Source of the DNA: an uncultured Rubellimicrobium sp.
GTDB lineage: Bacteria > Pseudomonadota > Alphaproteobacteria > Rhodobacterales > Rhodobacteraceae
Assembly: GCA_902805995.1 (NCBI GenBank)
Contig: CADCUU010000359.1
Location: forward strand, 1 to 12,589
Reading direction: 5' to 3'
DNA: 12,589 nucleotides
Position numbers and translations under genes: made by a program. Shown here piece by piece: positions 1 to 5,127 of this stretch; the stretch's first letter is position 1, and each line of letters opens with the position of its first letter. The notes beneath the pieces are model-generated. The model saw only the letters and a program-made list of their open reading frames with translations. It searched no databases and was not told where the DNA came from.

Positions 1-339
1 GGACACAACCTCGGTCGCGCGGGCGTGGGTGGCGGCGAGGTGGACGTTCGGGGCGCAGCCTTCGTCGTGCGCCTGGAGGAACCGGCCCGCGCAGAGGCAC
101 CAGGCGTCGCCGGGCTTGAGGCCGGGGAAGTCGAATTCAGGCCGGGGGGTGGACAGGTCGTTGCCCACGTATTTCGAGTAGGCCAGGAATTCGGCGGTCA
201 TCACGGCGCAGACGGTGTGCGAACCGCGGTCCTGGGCGCAGGTGTCGCAGGCGCCGTTTCGGAAGAAGCCGGTCATGGGGCGTGTCGAGCAGGGGGCGAG
301 TTCCGTGCCCAGCACGTTGATCGAGGGATCGGGGTCCAT
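1..339 (-). CDS. DUF2237 family protein (3' end cut by window edge)
   Basis: This is a small cytosolic protein of the DUF2237 family, whose biochemical role is not known. The 113 visible codons carry the family hallmarks: NVLGTELAPCS near residues 8-18, MTGFFRNGAC at about 22-31, GSHTVCAVMTAEFL at about 40-53, and GNDLSTPRPEFDFPGLKPGD followed by WCLCAGRF. Several cysteines (C17, C31, C34, C45 and the CLC pair) could matter for metal binding or redox, but that is inference. Family members are usually about 120-125 residues, so only about ten C-terminal residues are missing. The ATG is preceded by a strong AAGGAGG at 346-352 with a 6-base spacer, which fixes the start. The gene lies 112 bp downstream of the DUF2332 gene on the same strand and may be the last cistron of the pth unit. 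I am confident of the family; the function is open. Confidence 0.88.
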   Translation of the reverse strand, partial: MDPDPSINVLGTELAPCSTRPMTGFFRNGACDTCAQDRGSHTVCAVMTAEFLAYSKYVGNDLSTPRPEFDFPGLKPGDAWCLCAGRFLQAHDEGCAPNVHLAATHARATEVVS

Positions 340-451
340 GGCGTGCCTCCTTAGGACGGGGGGATGATGCGCCAGGCGGGGCGGGCGGGGCAAGCCTGAC
401 CCGGTCACGACGTCGGGGGAGCGGGCGACCGTGGGGTCGGGCTGCACTGGG

Positions 452-1495
452 TTAGGGCGATGGGGCGGACCACTCCACCCAGCGGCCGTGGAAGTCGGCG
501 CGGCCGAGGGGGACCGTGTCGCCGCCGGGCCAGAGGGTGAGGGTGAGAGCGGCGCCGGGGGAGGCTCCGTCCCCCTCCATCCCGAGATGCGCGAGGGGGG
601 TGTCGGGGGTGGCGCGGGCGCCGGCCTGTTCGAGCGCGGCGGTGCAGGCGGCCTGGGTTTCGGGCGGGAAATACTGCCAGGCGACGGTGTGGTAGACGAG
701 GTGGAGCGTGCCGGGCTGGGGCTCCTCCAGCCGCTGGGCGAGCCAGGGGGCGGCGTCGGAGCGGTCCACCGGCGCGGGGGGCAGGGCCAAGGCGCGGTCG
801 AGGCGGTGGAGGCGTTCGGTCTGGTCGGCCCAGACATAGGCGCGCAGGCGCAGGCGGGCGGCGGGATCGGATGGGTCGATGGGGGACAGGTCCACGCCGC
901 GACGGTCCGTGACCTCGATCGGCTGGTCGGGGGGCGGCGGGCCGCGCCAGTCGGGGGCGAGGGTGAGCGCGGGATCGGCGGGGCCGAGCCGTGTGGGGCC
1001 GGCCTGGAGGGCGAAGGCGTCGAAGTTGAGGTTGAGCCCGGCGCTCGCCCCGAGTTCGGAGAGGCGGAGGGGCAGGTCGTGGCGGGCGCCGAGCCAGGCG
1101 GCGGCGGCGAGCAGGACGGCGCTGCGCGCGACCTCGTTGGTCTGGGGCGGGCTGTCGAGGACGCGGTCGATCGTGGCGGCGTGGTCGTGGAGGGCCTGGA
1201 GGAGGGCGGCGCTAAGGGCGTCGTCGGGCGCGTCGTGCGGCGGGTATGCGGCGGCGAGGCCAGGGGCGTTGCCGGACAGGACCAGGGCGTGCAGCGCGCC
1301 CGCGAGGCGGAGCGGGACCGAGGCGGCGGAGGGGCCGATGTCGCCGGGCCAGTGGAAGAGGCGCTGACCGAGGGGGGAGTCGGGGGTGAGGTCCTCGGCC
1401 AGGAGGTCGAGGAGGCGGGCGGTGAAGGGGGAGCCCAGATCGGCGCAGGCGCGCGCCTGGGCGCGGAGGGCCTGGGGAAGGGCGGACCCGGTCAT
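452..1495 (-). CDS. DUF2332 domain-containing protein
   Basis: This 347-residue protein belongs to the DUF2332 family, which has no established function. Features that identify it are a helical N-terminal half, TNEVARSA at about residues 119-126, ELGASAGLNLNFD at 147-159 (a glycine-rich segment resembling an SAM or nucleotide-binding loop, though I cannot show that), YVWADQTERL at 220-229, HTVAWQYFP at 269-277 and a C-terminal TLTLWPGG segment. Length is normal for the family. The start codon overlaps the pth stop in an ATGA arrangement (1492-1495), so translation is probably coupled to pth. There are no signal peptide or membrane segments, so it should be cytosolic. The stop is TAA. The pairing with pth suggests a housekeeping or translation-linked role, but that is context inference only. 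Confidence 0.9.
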   Translation of the reverse strand: MTGSALPQALRAQARACADLGSPFTARLLDLLAEDLTPDSPLGQRLFHWPGDIGPSAASVPLRLAGALHALVLSGNAPGLAAAYPPHDAPDDALSAALLQALHDHAATIDRVLDSPPQTNEVARSAVLLAAAAWLGARHDLPLRLSELGASAGLNLNFDAFALQAGPTRLGPADPALTLAPDWRGPPPPDQPIEVTDRRGVDLSPIDPSDPAARLRLRAYVWADQTERLHRLDRALALPPAPVDRSDAAPWLAQRLEEPQPGTLHLVYHTVAWQYFPPETQAACTAALEQAGARATPDTPLAHLGMEGDGASPGAALTLTLWPGGDTVPLGRADFHGRWVEWSAPSP

Positions 1496-2232
1496 CGGAA
1501 GCGGTCGGCGAGGCGCTGGAGGGGGGAGCGGGCGTCCTCGGCCGGGGCTCCGTTGGGCGCGGTGGCGGAGGCGCGGGGGTCGGCGGAGGGTTGGCGGGGG
1601 GGCTCGGCGTCGGCCTTGGGTGCGTCAGCTTTTTGCGTGTCGGGCGCGGGCTTGCCGGGGCGGGGCGGGTTGAGGCGCAGGGCGACCTTGTTCTGGAAGG
1701 CGGCCCAGTCGCCCTGGGCGAGCGCGGGGGCGCCGTCCTCGATCCCCCGGAGGAGGTCGTCGAGCCAGGGCTGGTCGACATTGGCGAAGTCGTGGAGGAC
1801 GTATCCGGGCACGGCGTCCTTGTGGCCGGGATGGCCCACGCCCAGGCGCACGCGGTGATAGGCGTCGCCGATATGCTGGTGGAGGGAGCGCAGGCCGTTG
1901 TGGCCCGCATGGCCGCCGCCGGTCTTGACCTTGAGCTTGGCGGGGGCGAGGTCGATCTCGTCGTGGAAGACGGTGACCTCCAGGGGGGCGAGCTTGAGGA
2001 AGCGCATGGCCTCGCCCACCGATTGGCCGGACAGGTTCATGAAGGTCTGCGGCTTGAGCAGCATGACCTTATTGCCCGCGAGCGTCCCCTCAGCCGTCAG
2101 GGCCTGGAAGCGCGAGCGCCAGGGGCCGAAGCCATGCGCCTCGGCGATGCGATCCACGGCCATGAAGCCGATGTTGTGACGGTTGCCGGCGTATTTCGCG
2201 CCGGGATTGCCGAGTCCGACCCAGAGTCTCAT
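1492..2232 (-). CDS. pth: Peptidyl-tRNA hydrolase with extended C-terminal tail
   Basis: Pth cleaves the ester bond between peptide and tRNA in peptidyl-tRNAs that drop off the ribosome, recycling the tRNA in the cytosol. The 246-residue protein opens with LWVGLGNPG (residues 3-11) and has RHNIGF (18-23, catalytic His19), FMNLSGQSV (64-72, Asn66), HDEIDLAPAKLK (Asp91) and GHAGHNGLRS (Asn112), matching the family catalytic and substrate-binding residues. Bacterial Pth is usually about 190 residues; here a Pro/Ala/Lys-rich, probably disordered tail from about residue 190 ends in a short basic amphipathic segment, SPLQRLADRFR. Such tails occur in related alphaproteobacteria as far as I recall. 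No good Shine-Dalgarno precedes the ATG at 2232; the start is chosen because the conserved fold begins directly after it. The stop overlaps the DUF2332 start. rplY and pth, normally adjacent, are separated here by an opposite-strand efflux gene. Confidence 0.96.
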   Translation of the reverse strand: MRLWVGLGNPGAKYAGNRHNIGFMAVDRIAEAHGFGPWRSRFQALTAEGTLAGNKVMLLKPQTFMNLSGQSVGEAMRFLKLAPLEVTVFHDEIDLAPAKLKVKTGGGHAGHNGLRSLHQHIGDAYHRVRLGVGHPGHKDAVPGYVLHDFANVDQPWLDDLLRGIEDGAPALAQGDWAAFQNKVALRLNPPRPGKPAPDTQKADAPKADAEPPRQPSADPRASATAPNGAPAEDARSPLQRLADRFR

Positions 2233-2364
2233 GCAGGGGGATGTAGCGCGGGGCGGGGCCCAAGGGAACACGGCAGGTCGCGCTGGGGCGTCCGGGTGTC
2301 GCGGCGGTGACGGCTTGGGGTCGGGGCGTGTGTGAGGTAGCAGGGCTCGATAATGGAGGCGCCC

Positions 2365-2706
2365 ATGGGCCGGACCGCGACCTATCTGATCCTGGCCCTG
2401 GCCATCGTGCTGGAGGTCGTGGCCACCACGGCGCTGTCGCGGTCGGCGGGCCTCACCCGGTTGTGGCCGAGCGTCGTGGCGGGCCTGGGCTATGCGCTGT
2501 CGCTGTGGCTCCTGTCGCTCACCTTGCAGGTGCTGCCGACGGGGGTGGTCTATGGGATCTGGTCGGGCCTGGGGATCGTGCTGATCGCGGGGGTGGCGTG
2601 GCTGGGCTATGGGCAGACGCTGGATGCGCCGGCGGTGCTGGGACTGGGGCTGATCCTGGCGGGGGTGCTGGTGGTGAACTTCTTCTCGGCCACGGTGGGG
2701 CACTGA
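2365..2706 (+). CDS. SMR family multidrug efflux protein (EmrE/Qac-like)
   Basis: This is a small inner-membrane proton-coupled exporter of cationic drugs (small multidrug resistance family), which works as a dimer. The 113 residues form four membrane helices at about 4-24, 33-53, 58-80 and 86-107. The essential acidic residue is Glu17 (EmrE Glu14) in LEVVATT; TRLWPSV (31-37), PTGVVYGIWSG (58-68, with Tyr63 and Trp66 matching EmrE Tyr60 and Trp63), GQTLDAPA and ILAGVLVVN are also conserved. The EVVATT context looks like the Qac/EmrE subtype rather than the guanidinium exporter subtype. An in-frame ATG exists at 2353, but GGAGG at 2355-2359 stands 5 bases before the ATG at 2365, so the shorter form is preferred. 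The gene is on the opposite strand to, and between, rplY and pth, and converges with rplY. The exported substrate cannot be told from sequence. Confidence 0.93.
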   Translation: MGRTATYLILALAIVLEVVATTALSRSAGLTRLWPSVVAGLGYALSLWLLSLTLQVLPTGVVYGIWSGLGIVLIAGVAWLGYGQTLDAPAVLGLGLILAGVLVVNFFSATVGH

Positions 2707-2714
2707 GGCGCGGG

Positions 2715-2742
2715 CGGGACCCTTGGGCGCGGTAGGGTCCCG
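2715..2742 (+). terminator. Hairpin just after the SMR gene
   Basis: An 8-bp perfect stem, CGGGACCC (2715-2722) with GGGTCCCG (2735-2742), encloses a 12-base loop and starts 9 bases after the SMR stop codon. No T-run follows on the plus strand, so it is a weak terminator or an mRNA 3'-end stabiliser. The stem arms are the same sequence as those of the rplY terminator next to it. Confidence 0.4.
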
Positions 2743-2743
2743 G

Positions 2744-2773
2744 AAATGCAAACGGGACCCCGAAGGGTCCCGT
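2744..2773 (-). terminator. Rho-independent terminator of rplY
   Basis: Read on the minus strand, a 9-bp perfect stem (ACGGGACCC pairing with GGGTCCCGT, plus-strand 2752-2760 with 2765-2773) closes a UUCG tetraloop and is followed by TTGCATTT. This lies 27 bases after the rplY stop. The exceptionally stable loop and T-rich 3' side make it the most convincing terminator in the window. It separates rplY transcription from the downstream SMR/pth region. Confidence 0.75.
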
Positions 2774-2799
2774 CCGGAGGTCTGGGCCAAGGAAGGGGC

Positions 2800-3411
2800 T
2801 TACGCCTCTTCGGCTTCGCCTTCGTTGTCCGAGGAGCGCAGGCCCGACGGCGCGGAGATGTTCGCGATCACGAAGTTCCGGTCGATCGTGGGCGTCGCGC
2901 CCGCGGGGAGCGTGATGTCCTGGATGTGGATCACGTCACCGATCTGGCGGCCCGAGAGGTCCACGGTGATGTGGTCCGGGATGTCGCCGGCGGTCACTTC
3001 GAGCTGGACCTGCGGGCGCACGGCCACGAGGGTGCCGCCGCGCTTGAGGCCGGGGGAGGCTGCGTGGTTCTCGAACACGACGTCGATCAGGAGGTTGATC
3101 CGGGTCGTGGGGGAGATGCGGAGCAGGTCCACGTGGGTGGGCAGGTCCTTGACGACGTGACGCTGCACGCCGCGGCAGACGACGCGCTCGTCCGGGCGAC
3201 CTTCGACCTTGAGGTTGAACATGGTCGACAGGAAGTGGCCCGCCTTGAGCCGCTTCATCAGCGCGTTGAATTCGAGATTGATGGGCAGGGGCTCTGCGCC
3301 GCCGCCGTAGACGATCCCAGGTACTGCGCCTTCACGGCGAGCAGCGCGAGCGGCCCCCTTGCCCGTCCCCGCGCGAACCTGGGCCACGAGATCGATGATC
3401 TCTCCAGCCAT
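2800..3411 (-). CDS. rplY: 50S ribosomal protein L25 (TL5/CTC long form)
   Basis: L25 binds 5S rRNA in the large ribosomal subunit; the long form carries an extra C-terminal domain known as TL5 or general stress protein CTC. The 203-residue protein has the L25 domain at about 5-95, including [21 protein letters not shown] (17-37) and [12 protein letters not shown] (60-71), and the CTC beta domain at about 100-188 ([21 protein letters not shown], then [21 protein letters not shown] and [12 protein letters not shown]). The tail, [10 protein letters not shown], is acidic, as is common in this family. The reading frame stays open upstream to 3813, but only the ATG at 3411 has a GGAGA Shine-Dalgarno (7 bases away) and fits the family N-terminus. 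The stop is TAA. A terminator-like hairpin lies in the leader (3423-3460), and a UUCG terminator follows the gene. It appears to be a single-gene unit. Confidence 0.96.
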   Translation of the reverse strand: MAGEIIDLVAQVRAGTGKGAARAARREGAVPGIVYGGGAEPLPINLEFNALMKRLKAGHFLSTMFNLKVEGRPDERVVCRGVQRHVVKDLPTHVDLLRISPTTRINLLIDVVFENHAASPGLKRGGTLVAVRPQVQLEVTAGDIPDHITVDLSGRQIGDVIHIQDITLPAGATPTIDRNFVIANISAPSGLRSSDNEGEAEEA

Positions 3412-3422
3412 GGTGTGTCTCC

Positions 3423-3460
3423 AAATAATAAAGGGGCCGCCCTCCAAGGGTGCGCGGCCC
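3423..3460 (-). promoter_or_regulatory. rplY leader hairpin with U-rich tract
   Basis: On the minus strand a 7-bp perfect stem, GGGCCGC pairing with GCGGCCC (plus 3454-3460 with 3434-3440), is followed by CCTTTATTATTT and then directly by the GGAGA ribosome binding site of rplY. Its form is that of an intrinsic terminator, but there is no minus-strand gene upstream for it to terminate. It may therefore be an attenuator or an L25-responsive leader. L25 autoregulatory leaders are known in other proteobacteria; the link here is inference. Confidence 0.45.
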
Positions 3461-3513
3461 GGCTCCGAGGGCGCCGCCTTAGCAGGGGACGGGCGGGAAG
3501 GGAAGTGGGCGAA

Positions 3514-3600
3514 GCGCGCCCGGAGGACAGCCCGGGGGGCTGTCATCAGCGCTGAGCGCCCGGGCCCGAGCCCGGGCTGGGGCGCGCCCGGAGGACAGCC
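3514..3600. repeat. 19-bp direct repeat, two copies
   Basis: GCGCGCCCGGAGGACAGCC occurs at 3514-3532 and again, identically, at 3582-3600 (offset 68). The first copy leads into the GACAGCCC/GGGCTGTC hairpin; the second does not. The copies lie either side of the first copy of the 20-bp repeat that has copies at 3546 and 3660. Confidence 0.85.
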
Positions 3601-3679
3601 TGGGAGGTCGAGGGCGGACGAGTCGCCGCTCCGGGCGACCGTGGACCCGCCCGAGGGCCTCAGCGCTGAGCGCCCGGGC
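3546..3679. repeat. 20-bp direct repeat containing a 10-bp palindrome, two copies
   Basis: Positions 3546-3565 and 3660-3679 are identical over 20 bases (offset 114). Each copy begins with the perfect palindrome TCAGCGCTGA and continues with GCGCCCGGGC. A palindrome inside a repeated unit could be a protein-binding site or a REP-like element; which one cannot be told from the window alone. Confidence 0.85.
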
Positions 3680-3906
3680 GGAAGCGCGTGCTGGGGGGCT
3701 GGATGACGAGGGCTCGTCCGGGGGGCCGACCGAAGGTCATAGCGCGGGACGCCATTGCGGGAGTGCGCCCGGCGTCGAGACGGGGCGCGAGGCGGCCTTC
3801 CATCGCCACGCATGTTTCAGCCGGACACGAAAGATGATCGGTCGGTCGGCTTGCGGGGGCGGCTGACGCTTGCGACAAGCCTGCGTCGCTGTCCGAGGTT
3901 TCCTCC

Positions 3907-5058
3907 ATGTCCGTCGTCGCCGCCGTCCGCCTGTCGATCCGGCCTTCCCTGGCCTTTGTCTCGCTCGGGCTCTTCTGGGGGTGCTTTGCGGCCTATGTGC
4001 CGGTCATCAAGGCGGGGCTCGGCGTGGAGGACGGGACGTTCGGGCTGTTGCTCCTGGGCTCGGCGGTGGGGCTCGTCTCCGCGATGTGGATCGCACCCTG
4101 GACGGACAGGATGCTGGGGGCGCGGGCGATGCCGCTGCTGGCGGTGGCCTTTGCGCTGGCCTGGAGCCTGCCCGCGCTGATGGGGGTGCCCGCGTTCTTC
4201 TTTCTGTCGCTGATCGCGGTGGGGCTTTGTTCCGGGCTCCTGGATGTGACGATGAACTCCAGGGTGTCGGAGCTGGAGGCGCAACTGGGGCGGCCGCTGA
4301 TGAACGCGGCGCATGGGATGTTCTCCGTGGGCTATACGGTGGGCGCGGTCTATGCGGGCGTGATGCGGGAGCTGGGCGCAGCGCCGTCGCTGGCCATCGC
4401 GGGGGTGAGCCTGTTCGTGATCCTGGCCCTCGCGCCCCGGATGCGGATGGAGCCGCATGTGGTGCCCCATCCCGAAGGCGGGCGGGGGCGGTATCCGCTG
4501 GTGCCGATCCTTTTGTGCGGGGGGGTGGTGCTGTCGGCTTTCATGACCGAGGCCGCGACGGAGTCGTGGAGCGCGCTGCATATCGAGCGGACGCTGGGCG
4601 GGCGCGCGGCGGAAGGGGCGCTGGGGCCCGCGATGCTGGGGCTGACCATGTCCTTCGGGCGGTTCGGCGGGCAGGCGGTGGCGGAGAAGCTGCGCGAGGT
4701 GCAGGTGGTGGTCATGGCCTCGGCCCTCGCGGCGGCGGGGGCGTTGGTCGCGGCCTGGGCGCCCGCGCCCCTGGTGGCCTATCTGGGCTTTGGCATGTTC
4801 GGGCTGGGCGTGTCGGTCATCGGACCCATGGGCCTTGCGCTGGTGGGCAAGATGGTCGCGCCGCATTTCCGGACGGAGGCGATCAGCCGGGCGGCGGTGA
4901 TGGGGTTCTCGGGCTTCTTCTTTGCGCCGGTGCTGATGGGGCTGGTGAGCCAGGGCTTTGGGCTGCGCTGGGCCTTCACGGTCGTCGCGGTGCTGGTGGC
5001 GATGGCGGTGCCGCTGTCGCTGGTGCTGTCGCGGCGGCCGGTCATGGCGGTGGTGTGA
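3907..5058 (+). CDS. MFS transporter, YbjJ/fucose-permease-like
   Basis: This is a 383-residue inner-membrane secondary transporter of the major facilitator superfamily. Roughly twelve hydrophobic segments are visible (about 14-34, 44-63, 75-90, 95-115, 138-155, 160-177, 198-216, 238-255, 266-285, 288-312, 328-348 and 355-376). An MFS motif-A remnant, DRMLGAR (67-73), lies after the second helix. MNSRVSELEAQLGRPLMNAAHG (116-137) and TEAATESWSALHI (214-226) resemble the YbjJ-type branch, for which no certain substrate is known. A central cytoplasmic loop of about 20 residues (178-197) contains HPEGGRGR. The ATG at 3907 is preceded by GAGG 8 bases away, a moderate ribosome site. It is divergent from rplY and convergent with the amylosucrase gene, so it is probably a single-gene unit. 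The substrate cannot be deduced from its neighbours. Confidence 0.9.
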   Translation: MSVVAAVRLSIRPSLAFVSLGLFWGCFAAYVPVIKAGLGVEDGTFGLLLLGSAVGLVSAMWIAPWTDRMLGARAMPLLAVAFALAWSLPALMGVPAFFFLSLIAVGLCSGLLDVTMNSRVSELEAQLGRPLMNAAHGMFSVGYTVGAVYAGVMRELGAAPSLAIAGVSLFVILALAPRMRMEPHVVPHPEGGRGRYPLVPILLCGGVVLSAFMTEAATESWSALHIERTLGGRAAEGALGPAMLGLTMSFGRFGGQAVAEKLREVQVVVMASALAAAGALVAAWAPAPLVAYLGFGMFGLGVSVIGPMGLALVGKMVAPHFRTEAISRAAVMGFSGFFFAPVLMGLVSQGFGLRWAFTVVAVLVAMAVPLSLVLSRRPVMAVV

Positions 5059-5104
5059 TCGCAGGCGCCGCGCGGCTCTCCCTGCAAGCGTCTTGGGGGC
5101 AAGC

Positions 5105-5127
5105 GGTGCGTGCGAGCACGCACCCTA
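5105..5127 (-). repeat. Palindrome abutting the amylosucrase stop codon
   Basis: GGTGCGTGC (5105-5113) pairs perfectly with GCACGCACC (5116-5124). Read on the minus strand, the amylosucrase TAG stop runs straight into GGTGCGTGC. The element lies between convergent genes and could act as a hairpin terminator or mRNA 3' protector for both, although no T-run follows on either strand. A related element is found at 7152-7175. Confidence 0.65.

Larger units (their letters stand above)
3412..3906. other. Structured non-coding region between rplY and MFS gene
   Basis: About 495 bp separate the divergent rplY and MFS genes. I see no gene in it: open frames on both strands give only Arg/Pro/Ala/Gly-rich products without recognisable motifs. 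It holds the rplY leader hairpin near 3423-3460, two families of direct repeats (3514-3679), an 8-bp-stem hairpin (GACAGCCC at 3526-3533 with GGGCTGTC at 3537-3544), two copies of the self-complementary GCCCGGGC (3558-3565 and 3570-3577) that can pair, and presumably both divergent promoters, which I cannot place with confidence. A structured small RNA is possible but unsupported. Confidence 0.6.

Noticed and set aside
431..1858. Plus-strand open frame of 475 codons opposite DUF2332 and pth
   Set aside because: It covers two recognised genes in antisense and has no family motif or ribosome site.
2353..2364. Earlier ATG of the SMR gene
   Set aside because: It contains within its own first codons the GGAGG that best serves the ATG at 2365, and family N-termini fit the shorter form.
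2233..2790. N-terminal extension of Pth across the SMR gene
   Set aside because: It would be antisense to the SMR gene, and Pth always begins directly before the VGLGNPG motif.
3411..3813. N-terminal extension of L25 to an upstream start
   Set aside because: The added 134 residues are low-complexity translation of the repeat region, while the ATG at 3411 has a proper GGAGA site and the family N-terminus.
3660..3908. Minus-strand open frame of 82 codons upstream of rplY, opposite the MFS start
   Set aside because: No recognisable motif, Arg/Pro/Ala-rich composition, and it ends inside the palindromic repeat. There is no good ribosome site.
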